DNA of 64,000 nt, taken from the NCBI GenBank assembly GCA_963920765.1, contig OY987242.1, positions 10,814,789-10,878,788 of the forward strand, given 5' to 3'. Source of the DNA: Ulota crispa. Taxonomy: Eukaryota > Streptophyta > Bryopsida > Orthotrichales > Orthotrichaceae. Below, piece after piece: positions 48,037-60,062 of the stretch (positions are counted from its first letter, which is position 1; each line of letters opens with the position of its first letter). The notes under the pieces were generated by a model. The model ran no database searches. It had not been told where the DNA came from and was given only the letters and a program-made list of their open reading frames with translations. The translations under genes were made by a program, and so were the position numbers.

Positions 48037-48262
48037 ACCCCTAAGCGTCATAAATAGAACAGCAAATTTGGGAAAGCATTCTAAACTAAATTGAATAACT
48101 TGGAGTGTAAGCAAAAATTAAAAAATCAACTGTAGAAATTTTTTGGCAACTTCTTGATAAGTGTAAATGTATAATTTGTGTAGAAATCCACCATATGGAT
48201 ATGGAGATTATAAAGTTTGATGATTAAAGTGTTCTTAGAATTCGGATCCAAAAAACATCCGT
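48037..48262. mobile_element. TTAA-element fragment T14, copy 1
   Basis: Begins CCCCTAAGCGTCATAAA and matches 54749-54972 for about 225 bases (for example TATGGAGATTATAAAGTTTG). No right terminus is seen; probably truncated by the element at 48272. Confidence 0.6.
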
Positions 48263-48271
48263 TGTGGAGCT

Positions 48272-48693
48272 TAGAGCATCTCCACCTTTCCTTGCCACAT
48301 GGACAAATACTGGGCCCAAGCTTGTTGCGGCTGCAAGTTGAGGTCCACTAGGGACTTGCCAAATGCCAGGTTTTCTCCAACCTTGCCAAGATGCACCTCC
48401 AAGACACCAAGCTGCAGTGTCTTCATCAAATTTCCTCGAGCTTGAATCTCATATCTTCTAGTGTCTTTTTTTGGGAGTTAATCCAAAAGCTTCATTGAAG
48501 AACTTTCAGCCTTGATTGATAGAAGCCATGTAGTAGGGAAATTCGATTGCGGCCCTACCTGTATCCTTTGACAATTGAATTTTCTGGTGAATGCTAGACC
48601 TCCCGCCTGGAGTCACCTTTGCCAAATAGATTTGAGCTCGCTACATCTCATTGGGTGTGCTCAAATTATCAAGAAAGGGTGGAGATGCTCATA
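48272..48693. mobile_element. 422-bp TIR element with GAGCATCTCCACC ends
   Basis: Left TAGAGCATCTCCACCTTTC, right GAAAGGGTGGAGATGCTCATA. GAGCATCTCCA-type ends are common in plant miniature elements. Richer in G and C than neighbours; non-coding. Confidence 0.75.
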
Positions 48694-49340
48694 GGGTGGC
48701 TTCACACTATAGCCGAAGGTCGAGAGGCCGTTGGTCTGCACCAGTCAAATTGTAAGAAATCCAAAGTCCAGCCACTCAATCCTTCACACTAGTAGCCAAA
48801 CTCCAAAAGCCGTCATCCTCCAAATGTCTACATGGCAGCACTTTATCATCCAAGGTTGACGAACTCTCAGCAATAGTTTGGGTTAAGCAAAAATGGAAAC
48901 CCAAACTATGGTTGAGAAGCCGTCACATTGTTTTCATAAAATAATCAAAAGCTTACAAGATCTTGACCATTGGATTTGGAAAGTCTAATAAATGCTATGG
49001 CTTTGGACTTTGGGCTTGGCCTTTGGAGGCTTCACACTATGGCAATTCAAGTTGAGAGGCCATGAAAGCTTATGATTTTGAATTTTGGGCTTGGCCTTTG
49101 GAGGCTTCACACTATGACCATTCAAGTTGAAAGTCCGTGGAAACTCACTACTAAGAGTTTGATTTTTGAATCTAACCTTTGGACTTGACCTTTAGAAACT
49201 TCACACTAAAATCAACCGAAAGTGTCAAAAATAATATTTTAATACCTATTTTCAGCCCATTTTGTTGGCCTCTCACCAAAGTTTAGCCACTCAATCTCAC
49301 TGCCTCTCGACTTGACCGGTCATAGTGTGAAGGCACCTTA
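48692..49340. mobile_element. TAAGG-ended element, TTCACACTAT family, copy 2 (649 bp)
   Basis: Left end TAGGGTGGCTTCACACTAT; right end ATAGTGTGAAGGCACCTTA. Internally it contains the phrase GGAGGCTTCACACTATG twice (near 49026 and 49099), so it may be rearranged by tandem duplication. Relative of 17423-17816. Confidence 0.8.
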
Positions 49341-49700
49341 GCTGGAGCAGTGAAGGCTTGCGGGGTCGCCGGCTGTGCTTGCATTCACCTGCGGCCTTAT
49401 TACGGGCTGCGGTGCACCCGCACGAATGTCTTCGTCGGGTTCCGTGCCACGCGGCGCCGTCTTGTTGGGTGCAGCGCGAGGACTATCTAGTGCGCCCGCC
49501 AAGCCCACCATTTCTGGGCATTGGGACCTGGACCGAACAACTTCGAAATGCCGCAACGACCGGAGGACGACGACGTGGGAAATCCGCATATTCCGCTCAT
49601 TAGACTAGTTGGCGCGCGGTGGTTTGCAATTGTGCATCGTCGAGATCTCGACCTGGACGTCTAGAAAGACGGATTTAGTGCGCGAAGTTCGACGGAGTAA
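49341..49700. other. Orphan GC-rich, CpG-rich island
   Basis: About 360 bases markedly richer in G, C and CpG than anything within 4 kb, beginning exactly at the end of the preceding element. Open frames exist on both strands (minus 49589-49338; plus 49358-49603), low-complexity Ala/Pro/Arg-rich, no domain. It could be a gene remnant, an exon of a gene whose other exons I cannot see, or captured DNA. Confidence 0.4.
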
Positions 49701-49926
49701 TGTCTCGTCCTGTCAACGAATATTCCGTCATCGAAATCTGCTCTATGAACTCTTGCTGTCCGTCTCAGGGTGACTGTCCTTTCGTAACATTAAAATACAT
49801 TAAATCAAGGGAACTGCTAAATCCACCACAATTATTATTATTATTATTTTTTGCTAAATCCACCACATTGTACCATGCTCCTTAATATTTCAGGGTTCTT
49901 AAAGAAAAGAAGGGCAAATTTTATAT
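49701..49926. other. Short AT-rich spacer
   Basis: No gene seen; contains a short ATT run near 49830. Confidence 0.4.
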
Positions 49927-50344
49927 GGGAATTGACATATGTATCATCTCTTTTTGACTATTCTACCACACCCTACTACATATGGTCAATACTTACAATA
50001 TTAAAATTGGAGAGGACCATAGGAAAAAATGACTAATTTGAAAATACAACTTGACATAAAGGATGTAATTTTAATTTTGTTTTTCAACTCTTAATTCTGC
50101 TCATATTATCAATTTAAAAAATATATAAATTAAACTAAACATAAATTTGATTTTTGAATTGGTGCTATGAGTGGGATCTAAAGCCAAAAACAAAACTAGT
50201 TACAACTTCTATATCAAGTTGTAGTTTCAAATTAATGACGATTTTCCCCGTGGTCCACACCTATTTTAACATTATAAAAAAATGACCATATATAATAGGG
50301 TGTGGTAGAATAGTCAATAAGGGGTGGTACACATATCAATTCCC
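49927..50344. mobile_element. Foldback element, GGGAATTGATATATG family, copy 2
   Basis: Ends GGGAATTGACATATG and CATATCAATTCCC with arms of about 170 bases. ATTTTATAT occurs directly on both sides (49918-49926 and 50345-50353). Confidence 0.85.
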
Positions 50345-50376
50345 ATTTTATATTTATATTTCTTGTATAATCTTAA

Positions 50377-51297
50377 CCCCCAAAGGACCAGGCCCTTTTC
50401 TATGTGAAAACACTGAAAACTACCACTTTTGGGGGATGAAAGGAATGGTATTTTATTTTTTTATTTTTTTGAAATCTAATTGTAAGATCTTGCTCTAGAC
50501 AGTACAAGGTACTTGGGAAAAAAAAACGAGCTTATTCCAAATGAAAAGGAGTGAGATATTTACATGTGAAGTGTAAAGAATTTTTTTTTTTCCAATTGCC
50601 CAAAAATTTCAGAAGTTGTTGACCACTCCTATATCAAAAAAATTGCTCTGTGCAAAAGTGAGGTTTTTTTTCCCATGTAGAAAACCAAGTTAGGTATGCA
50701 TGGGAGAATTTTCAAATCAACAAGAACTACACAATACATGGGAAAAATTAGTAAGTAAAAAGAAGTAGAGAATGAGTCAAAATAGTAAAATTATTCAGAA
50801 TTTAATTATTAAAATGAAAAATGCAAATCCCAACAATTATAATATTGTGATAAACAATCTACATCCTTTGGTTTTGTCCTTTTTCCACAATAATGAAAAT
50901 TGAGTAAAAGAAAGGACTTCAAAGATTATTTTAGAGTAGAGAATCTAAAACTACCCGTAAACAAAAACTCCTCATAACTTTCATCTCATTTATCAAAATT
51001 GAATGATTCAAAGCTCCCTATGTCTATATAAGTCTAAAGAACCTATTTTAGATGTTGATTTGATAAAGATGAAATTTTTAAAGAAGTTTTTGGCTGCCCA
51101 GGGAGCAACATTTTCTAGATTTTCATGCATAACTTCTTCAATAAATGTTGGAATGAAGAAAAAAATTACATTCCCACGTAGATCTTTGAATTCCTCACTT
51201 TCAATAAAAGTTTCAGAAAATCAAGCAAAGTAGTCTAGCCATAGGAACATGCCCAAAATCCCATTTGTCCCCCTAAGGGACAATGATCCTTTAGGGG
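50377..51297. mobile_element. TTAA-flanked element T15 (family B, 921 bp)
   Basis: TTAA at 50373-50376 and 51298-51301; ends CCCCCAAAGGACC and GATCCTTTAGGGG. Same length as T9 and very similar throughout. Confidence 0.9.
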
Positions 51298-51301
51298 TTA
51301 A

Positions 51302-53541
51302 TGATGATGGTAAACATGTTTATTCTAAGGTTATGTGTTCTCTAAGTTATAGAATTTAGGTCCACTAAAAGAAACAAGAAAGGGATTGGACCAAAAAAAC
51401 TAGAAGAGTGGATGAAGAAAAGAAAAAAGAAAGGAAATAGTGGAGTACATCTTTTGTCATCATTAAATGGTCATTCAACAAATATAAAATTCCCGTCTTT
51501 TTTTGTAAGGAACTCCTAAACATGGTGCAATGTGATGATTTAGCAAAGAAGTGTGGTGAATTTAGCAATTCCGTAAAATAAAAGAACCATGCTATTAAGG
51601 GCCTCTTTATCCTACAAGACGCTGAATATTACGTTTAGATTGCCCCACACTAATTTCTCAACATTCTATACTATATAAGTACTTAATGTTACTACCATAA
51701 CTATAAATAATCATTGCAATAAATAGTTTTTTAAGAGTTTACCAACAACAACAATGATGCACAAAAACAAACTATTGGCTTCCAAGTCATAATTCATGCA
51801 AAACCTTAGAATCTAGAGAGTTGCATGCATCTCCAAGTTGTCTAATGATGAGTCATCAAGTAACTTTCCAAGGTAAGGCAACCTAATTGTTAAGGCAACT
51901 TAAATGCAATATTTAGTGTAGTGACCAAGAGTTTGTTCAAGCATTTCTCCTGGTCACAATCCTTGGTCATCTCTCTTGACCAAAAGAAAATTTTCTTATT
52001 AGGGGGCTTCAAACATCAATTTGTCAAGTGACTCACGTCGCAATTCACCTTGGTGAATTTATTAGTGAACAAAGAGGTGACTCACCTTTGGAATTCACTC
52101 CTAACGTGATTCCCGTTAAGAGAGAACTTCAAAAACTCACTTTTGTACGTGTAGCTCATCCTCACATGTGTCTCAGAAGGTCAAACCCCTAATTTGTGCA
52201 CAAAACCCTAATCGCAAACTCACAGGTGTGTCAAACTTTAGGCATGCGGGTGATAAAAATGATTCACTAGTGAGCAAGGACCCTATGAGGTGAGAAACTC
52301 GTAGACCAAATTTTATGTTTGATGCCCCCTATTCATTACTACCTTGTCTAAAGTGAACTTGGAACTTAAACTGGTCCTTTCGGCCTTGATCATTTATTTT
52401 TCACTTCTACTAATTTCTTCTATCTTATTCTCTTTGTTCTTCACTCTATTTTTTTCTTTTTGGAATATTTTTCAAGGATGAGAAGGGGTCACATCTTTGG
52501 ACTAGTCACAAGTGATTTAGTACATAAGTTTTTTGAAGAAAGTTGGTATTGTATAATGATATACACCATAGCACTGGGTACAAAAATGAGGTGACCACTC
52601 ATTTGAGAAGGCCTTTTCTATGGGGGGAGAAGATCTCACTGTCTTTTATGACATCATGGAAAGTGTCCCACACTGTTATACTTGCATGGAGTGTTGCTGC
52701 CCATGCTGCTTCTAATATTTCTTCTATCCTAATTGCCTTATCTATGCCTTATCTATGCCTTATCTAAGAATAGTTCCCACATCTTGCTAGCAGATGTGCC
52801 ACAATAAGAAGCTCCTCAACAAGCTAGTCACTTAGGGCTGTTGGTTATATATGTATTCTACCACTAGTTTGGTGTTTATCTCCTTCTCACTTCTTGGTAA
52901 ATTTTAAAACTTAGATGTTAAGAAAGAGGGTTGGAAGTAGTAATCAAGAAGATTACAAAATTCCATGTTAAAACTTTAGTTTTTAGTACAAATGAGAAAT
53001 AATATGACAATGACTGCATTGTTTTAGTGTGATTTTGCTACAGGATTTAGTTGTAACAAAGTATGATATAAAAATTTATGAAAGCATTAGACTAAATAGT
53101 TTAATATAAAAAAATCATTGCACTCAAACTATCATTATTGCAACAAAAATACATTTATAGCAATCTATCAGCATTTCAATAATAAAATTTGTGTTCACCA
53201 AAATAGAATAATAGTGAGACAATATTTCTAGTAATAAATAGCGTTAAAGAATAAGTAGACTAATCAGCATTTTTGGGGTGGCTTGATCACCTTAAAAATT
53301 TGAGGTTATCTTGCCGCAAAGTTTAGATGGATATGAAACCTTATCCATATTAGAACATGCAAGATGCCATGTCATTTTATAATCCCTTTCAAGCCTGGGT
53401 TATTTTTCAAATATAAGGGCAAGTATGAAGTGCACTTGAACGATTTCTTTCATCTTTTTTTTCCTCCTCCCATCACAATGCTCCAACTACTTCTATCAAA
53501 GTCACTATTTTGTCAAAATAGTTTCTAAAGTAATTATATTT
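51302..53541. other. Intergenic, no gene seen
   Basis: AT-rich. Around 52020-52140 the phrases GTGACTCAC and GGTGAATT/GAATTCAC recur several times within 110 bases, without a clear repeat unit. Plus frame 52543-52767 has no recognisable domain. Confidence 0.35.
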
Positions 53542-53853
53542 CGGGAAAATTTCATGGATACCCCGGAGGTTTGCAATAATTTTGTAGATACCCTTGTTTT
53601 TTCAGAAATTTCACAAATACCCTTGGACCAAAATTTTCAAGCGTTATTTTTTATTGTGCATGCCACTTTCCTTCTTCATTGTGCACATGCAAAACAAGAA
53701 AGAAATAGTGTGTGCACAAAGGAAGAAGGGAAGTGGCATGCACAACAAAAAAAAGCTTGAAAATATTGTTCCAAGGGTATTTGTGAAATTTTTGAAAAAG
53801 CAGGGGTATCTATGAAAATACTGCAAACTTCAAGAGTATGCATAAAATTTTCA
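53542..53853. mobile_element. Foldback element, GGGAAAATTTCATGG family, copy 3
   Basis: CGGGAAAATTTCATGGATAC on the left, the worn inverse on the right; same structure and length as 18875-19184 and 26341-26648. Open frames on both strands across it are consequences of the inverted repeat. Confidence 0.85.
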
Positions 53854-54748
53854 CTTATTTTTTCAACTTATATCTATAAGAAATTGTGTCTTAATTGACA
53901 TGTCTAAATTGACTACATGTGTCCAACATGACAAAAAGACTGTCAAATTGAACAATTTTTGTAGATTTAGTCATGTTGATTTGGATAAATTTTTATCATT
54001 TTGGATAGTTTCCCTTGGCTATATAGCACTTTCACCAATGAGCGAGACTTAAGACTTGCCACCTTCCTAGTTTCGTGTTAGTGGCCTTAATTTTTGGGTA
54101 CTGGCAGTCATGCCATATTGTTATTACAAACTTGAATACTGTTAAATTACAAAGTTGAGTTTGCAATGCCCTGGTTTGTGAAAGGAGAAATTTAGGCAAG
54201 TAAAGAAGGTTTCCATATTGGCAATCAGAGAAGTCCTAAGACCCTTTATGTTGGCATTGGCATGTACAGAACTTCGAAGTCATTGCACATCCTTAGCCCA
54301 CTTGTCCCCAACCAAATCCTAGTGTATTGTTTCATCAAGGTGAGAAGAAAAAGCCTCAAAATTTGTGGATGAAATGTAAATGAGAAGTTGGCGTGGGATT
54401 TAAAAAGTTTGTCAAAAAATAATCTGTTGGCATGCTTTAGTGCAAAAGCAAAAATCCCAAATCAATTATTACTTGATGGATTAAAAAAACATTTTTACAA
54501 ATCTAATAGCTCATATTTTCTTTATATATTACACTAGTATAATCACATGTTTTTTGGTTTTTTTGCATTGCAACTTACTTCATTACATCAAGAAAGTAAA
54601 TTAGTGCTTTAAATATAAAAGAAATCATTTTGGATTTTTTTTTATGCATTAATTTCATTTGATGATAATGTTTTCAATGCTATTTGATATTATTGCATTT
54701 AAGAATAAAACAAAAAGACATTCCGTCTTTGTACATGTCAATTCCTAA
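53854..54748. other. Intergenic, no gene seen
   Basis: AT-rich with no supported gene. A short stretch near 53890-53990 repeats phrases like AATTGAC and CATGT in both directions and may be a worn CACTA-like foldback. Confidence 0.3.
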
Positions 54749-54972
54749 GCATCACAAACAAAACAGTAGATTTGTTTGAGCATTTTAAACTAAATGGAAT
54801 AATTTAGAGTGTAAGCAACAATTAAAAAATCAATTGTAGAAAGTTGTTGTTGGCAACCTCCTGACAAGAGCAAATCTATAATTGTGTAGAAATCCACCAT
54901 ACAAATATGGAGATTATAAAGTTTGATGGTTAAAATGTTCCCAAAATCTAAATCCAAAAAACATCATCTATG
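54749..54972. mobile_element. TTAA-element fragment T14, copy 2
   Basis: Homologous to 48037-48262 from TCCTAAGCATCACAAA to the ATCCAAAAAACATC end. No right terminus. Confidence 0.6.
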
Positions 54973-56330
54973 ACGCTGTTAGATTGAGAGGAGCGCGTCT
55001 TGGGAACACGCAGGGTGTCTCGCTGCAATCGTGCGTTGCTGACTAAAATCGTCTTTGGTTTTGATCTTCAGTCTTTTGATCTTCAGTCTTCATGTCTTCA
55101 AATCTTCATGTTTCAATAAAACCAATGAGGAAAATCACAAATAACAAGTCCTACAAAGGCTGTGATCTTTTTTCTAGTGCCACAGATGGTTCAAAGATCC
55201 ACATGCTAAGTGTAATAGCAATTTGAAAAATTCTTCTAACCTTCTAACATTTTTTCAAATTCCCACTCAATCTAAGCTACTGTTCAAAAGTTATGCAAGT
55301 TCAAAGTAGAGACTCTTCTTCCTCCTTGCAAACTAAATACAGCCTTTATAAACCTCTATAACTTTTGTTCTACACATTACCCAAAAAAACGTAAAATTAA
55401 TTTAAAAAGACAATACCACTGGCTACAACTCCTAAAATTTTCACTCAAAAATAAAACTTTGTCCTAAAGTTCTAATCAATCAAAATGTGAGTATCAATTT
55501 TGTAGAGAGCACCCAAATCCCCAACTCTTATACACTATAACTTCTTCAATAAGACTCCAAATAGAATGATTGAAGACAATATAGAAAGCTATGACAACAA
55601 ACTATTACTTCTAAAATATCAAAAAAAAAAATTCATATTGTTCAAAAGTTGTAACTCTTCAAAGTCTCGGCCTTCTTATAACAAAAGAGCAGTCACCTCC
55701 ATCCTTCACACTTTCATAACTTTCTCCTTCAAGCTTCAAATCTCAAATTTAAAGATATTTTAGAAAGCCAAGACTAAAATAAATACTCCCTCCAAATCTT
55801 GTTGCAAAATGATATGCAAATCATAAGCTATGTCTTGTTGAAGTTTCAGTCTTTCTTCATAATTTGACTTTTTGACTCTAAAATTCAAACACTCATAATT
55901 TTTGCATCATAACTATAAATCAAATTTGCAAACTCATTTTGAAAAAGTAATTACACAAGAAACTACATCTTCAAATTTCAATTAAAAATCATATGTGCGC
56001 CAAAAGTTCTCTCACATCAAAGTTTCGGAATTTCTCCCATCTTCTCACCAACACTCAAGCATTAACTTCCAACAACTAAGGAATCTCTCCTCCATAATTT
56101 TGATCATATCTAGGGTAGAGAAATGGGATACATCAGCTCATGCCTTTTTCTTTCTTAATCCCACCATAGATGCCAAAACCCTTCTCCTTTCACACTATTT
56201 TCATCCACTTTTAAATCTTTAGTATTTTTTTTATTTAAACAAAGGCAAAATATATGAACCTTCCAAAACATCTAGATAAACATATAAAATGATTAAATTA
56301 CAAAATAAATACCATCGTAAAATAGCAACG
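54973..56330. other. Intergenic, pyrimidine-rich on the plus strand
   Basis: Starts with a locally GC-richer 60 bases, then TTTTGATCTTCAGTCTT twice in tandem (55065-55100). The rest to 56230 is C/T/A-rich and G-poor. No gene or LTR could be proven. Confidence 0.3.
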
Positions 56331-56339
56331 TGCCCTTGC

Positions 56340-56640
56340 GAGCATATAATAGCATCAAACGCTTGTCTTCATTCACCAAGCCGTGAACTTGGTTTGCTAG
56401 AGAAGCGATCGTCTCTGGCCGCCCGCCGGTCTAGGTTTGAACTCCAACGGATTTGTTGAACGATGATAGCGGCCCACAACTTGGTAGCTAGTGAGGCAGG
56501 AAATTGGCCCAGCCAATCCGCTATCTACCTCATTGAGCTATGCATGTGACAAGATGGCGCAATGCACTAGAATCTATGACCGCTGCACTGTCACCAAACT
56601 GTAGTCCTCACCACGACCATCCCTTTTGCCACAACTGTTG
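56340..56640 (-). repeat. Possible SINE with tRNA-like promoter boxes
   Basis: On the minus strand TAGCTCAATGAGGTAGA (56540-56524) resembles a Pol III A box and GAGTTCAAACC (56444-56434) resembles a B box, about 95 bases apart. The block is GC-richer than its flanks. Spacing is too wide for an ordinary tRNA, and a clover leaf is not evident. Confidence 0.35.
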
Positions 56641-56952
56641 ATTTATTAAAATCAACACAAACATAAATAAATAATAAGTATCTACATGATAAAGAGATTT
56701 CCATCAAGACAACACTTAAGGATAAAGTGTATCAAAAGCACAATATTTTCAATTCTAATCACAATTATATAATTGATTCTTTTTGCAACAAATTATGTTT
56801 TTAAAATCATTATTGTTAGGTGCAAATTTGTAAAATTAAGATCCAAAATTTATAAGCCAATCAACTAAAAATTAGATGCCTTTTATTCGTTGACCATTAG
56901 ACAAGTTTAATAAATCAAAATGTGATTTATTTTCTAATGTGTCATTTATAAT

Positions 56953-57506
56953 GGAAATTAATATATGCAGTAATTATGCACACATAGGGGGTTGATTTTT
57001 GCACACCCCCGAACAGTGTGTTTTTGTTTTGGGCCTCATGAGGCTACTTTGTCAGAAATTAGGCCACCTGGTTTCTTTCCATCGCAGAATTCCCCATTTT
57101 TGGGAGGGCATGCGACATGTGTCAGTTCAAAAAAGTCTCCAAGGACCTTGGAGTAAGTTTTAGATTTTTACCATCATAAGCTAAATTTGAGAATTTTGAA
57201 TTTGAATTTGGACTTAAAGACCATGATTTAGTCTAGAACCATATAAAAAGTTGCAATTCAACAATACCCAATGAAAAAGTGTAACTAGGGAGGAAAATGT
57301 TACTTTTACTTTTGTTTGTAAAAAAGTATAGGCTTTTTCATTGGAGGTTGTTGAATTGCAACTTTTTTTATGGTTCTAAACTAAATCATGGTCTCTAAGT
57401 CCAAATCTAAATTCAAAATTCTCAAATTCAGCTTTATGATGGTAAAAATCTAAAACTTACCCATAGATGTGCAAATATCAATTCCGGTGTGCATACATCA
57501 ATTTCC
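56953..57506. mobile_element. 554-bp TIR element with nested foldback
   Basis: Ends GGAAATTAATATATGCA and the complement of GCATACATCAATTTCC; flanks TTTATAAT and TTTACAAT, an 8-bp duplication with one mismatch. The ends resemble the GGGAATTGATATATG family. Its centre is the foldback at 57153-57461. Confidence 0.75.
57153..57461. repeat. Foldback of about 309 bp
   Basis: The arms start TAAGTTTTAGATTTTTACC and end in the inverse; they share CATGATTTAG and GTTGCAATTCAACAA in opposite orientation, about 130 bases per arm. Confidence 0.8.
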
Positions 57507-57739
57507 TTTACAATTTCTACAAAGTACTTTAAAATATCCAAAATATATTTATATGTTATGTCATTTGCTACAATTCTACATTAGCATACATGTTGAAAAT
57601 GTTCATCTTATGTTTCTAGTGAAATAGATGTATGACATCTTCCAGTTTGTAATTTTTTTCAATTTAAACAGCTCATATATCACTCAAAACACTTAGAGGT
57701 AGATGCAACTATTGTTTATCATGATTACAAAAATATGAG

Positions 57740-58053
57740 TAAGGTAGCCACACCCATAACCGTCAAATTAAGGGTTTTGAACATGATGATTATTAATAAA
57801 CATCTAGCAAATTATAGGATCCTATTAGCAACAAAAAAATAATGAGTTTGCACTTTTGAATGCATTATTTGGATAATGTGAGAATAAGTTGTGAATTTTT
57901 AAAGAGTAAACTGCCATTGCACCCATAACCAACATTAGTGTTTCATGTTCACGTGTTGTACATCCTTATAATTACATTTATTTACTTCCACAGATTTTCC
58001 AAGATTTTAGAGGTAATGGTTATGAGTACAGTGATGATTATGGGCGTGGCTTA
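57740..58053. mobile_element. TAAGGTAG-ended element, copy 2 (314 bp)
   Basis: Left TAAGGTAGCCACACCCATAA; right TTATGGGCGTGGCTTA. Inverse copy of 18173-18489. Confidence 0.8.
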
Positions 58054-60062
58054 CTCTTCAATTTTTGATTATCAAACTATTAGATACCGAAGTAGACTCC
58101 ATATCAAGAATAAAACCTGATGTGAGCGCTCTATTCTCCCTTAAAATAGAAACGTACCGTAATTTTTGTATTTAAGAATTAAATCTAGAATGTTTGCTGG
58201 CTAGGAATTAGTGTGTTTTTCGAATTAGCCTTCTAAGCAACGAAAATATTAGTTTTAGTCAGATTGAGTTGAAATGCATCTGAGGTTTAGATTTCCAATT
58301 TGCATTTTTAAATTTAATTCGTTTTCTAACAAAAAACCTAGCCTGGTATTTTTAAATTATAGATTTGCTACAGCTATCTTCATCAAAATTGTAAGATTTG
58401 TTTTCATTTTTCTAAAAAGATAAAGTATGTTTGATTTGGATCGAGTTTGGATTCTTTTTTAAAAGTTATGGAGTTTCTAAGTTTTGGCTTCCTAAAGAAT
58501 TGCCAAAAGTTCATCCAAACATAACTTTTAGGATTTTAAACCAAACTCATTCTAAAATATATTTTAATTCAAAACGCTTTTTTTTAATTGTTAATTGCAA
58601 ATTTATCTCCTTGCTTGAATTTTGAATTGTACTGTACTAGGCTTAATTGTCATTTTTGCATTTTAAACCAAAATGGCCAAAAATTGGATTTAACAATTGA
58701 TGAAGCAAAGTACACATTTCCTTGTCTTAATTGATGATCTGGCCCTTTTTGGATACATTGAATCACCTTTTTTAGCTTGTGTTGCCTATGTAGAGTTAGT
58801 TTTAGTCAGCTTAGTTTGTGCAACATAGATTTGGTTTATTTTGACTCCACATTCAAATTTTGTCCTGTTTTTATAATCTGAAAATAGATTTGGGAATATA
58901 TGCACAATTGATTTCATTTAGGTTTTTCGTTTTAGAAAATCGAAAATTCAAGGGATTAGAGGACAAAACTTGAATTTGAGTGTCCCTTCTATGTCTGTCC
59001 TATTGCCTTTATTTTTGACTTTGGTCAATAAAGTCTATTACGTGTTTGTTAAATATTCAAAATGTAGAATTGTGAGCCCTTTGTGACAGTTCAAGGGCTT
59101 GTAAGTTGTAAGTATCTTGCATTACTAAAGAAATTGCCAAGATGTTAATATTTTTGTATTTTGGTGAAGCAATGTATTTCCACATTCATCTGCCTTTTAA
59201 ACCAAAAAGCACTTAGTAATGACATTCATGCACAATTTCATTTACAATAAAACTGCCGATTTTATCCATTTTTTTCCGTAGAGACCTAAACAAGAAACAA
59301 AAAGCAAAATAAAACATTTTGAAATGGTCCAAATACATTCGCCTAATGCTGCATAAAAAAGAAGCTGTTTATAACAGGGACTCCCTGATCAGGGAGAACT
59401 GGCAGTTAGTGTGTTGTCAGCCGGTTGGTTTGGCACAAAAATCAGTTGGATTCATAATTTGTAGGATGTCAAACTGGAGAGGAATGTATGAAGACCCAAA
59501 ATCAAATGGTGAAAGAAAAAAGAAAAAAAAAGGAAGAAACTTATCCAATTAATAAAGTGAAGGGGCAAATTTTTGATTGCCCATTTCCCAAAGTACCGGA
59601 TATACGCTGTTTGGATATTAAACAATTGGTAAACAATAAGGGTTAGAAATTGAAATATCTTGATTTGCTTAGCTAAATATCGATTTTAAGTGATTAAAAC
59701 AACACTTTAATTCATGTATTTGTTTTGTGAAAAAATGCAACAAGACCTTGATATTTAGTTACACACCATGAAAAAATTCTTGGAGGTGGTTTAGAATTTT
59801 CACTTGATGAAAGTGATAATTCTTAATACTAAATTTTATATTGAATCATCACAAAATTTGTTATTTTCAACTGCATTTCCGTTTTTTGGAGTTGGAAGAA
59901 TCTTTGACATTTTCATGATGACGATGAATAGCTATGTCAATTAAGTTCGACTCTTGCCAAGGATGTGGAATATATTGATTCTACAAACTATTTTTGAACA
60001 TAAATAGATTTTGATCGGTGAATTTTTTAAGATAAAAGAAATTAGCAAATTTTGAAATGAAA
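58054..60062. other. Intergenic, no gene seen
   Basis: T-rich on the plus strand, without repeat partners in this window. Only short open frames (58431-58625, 59319-59552), no recognisable domain. Confidence 0.35.

Noticed and set aside
49338..49589. Minus frame in the GC-rich island as a protein gene
   Set aside because: Low-complexity and equally open on the other strand; kept only as a composition finding.
53594..53826. Open frames on both strands at the third foldback copy
   Set aside because: They arise from the inverted repeat and are not kept open in the other two copies.
54985..55110. LTR retrotransposon start
   Set aside because: Begins TGTTAG and has a short tandem repeat, but no second LTR, primer site or polyprotein frame was found.
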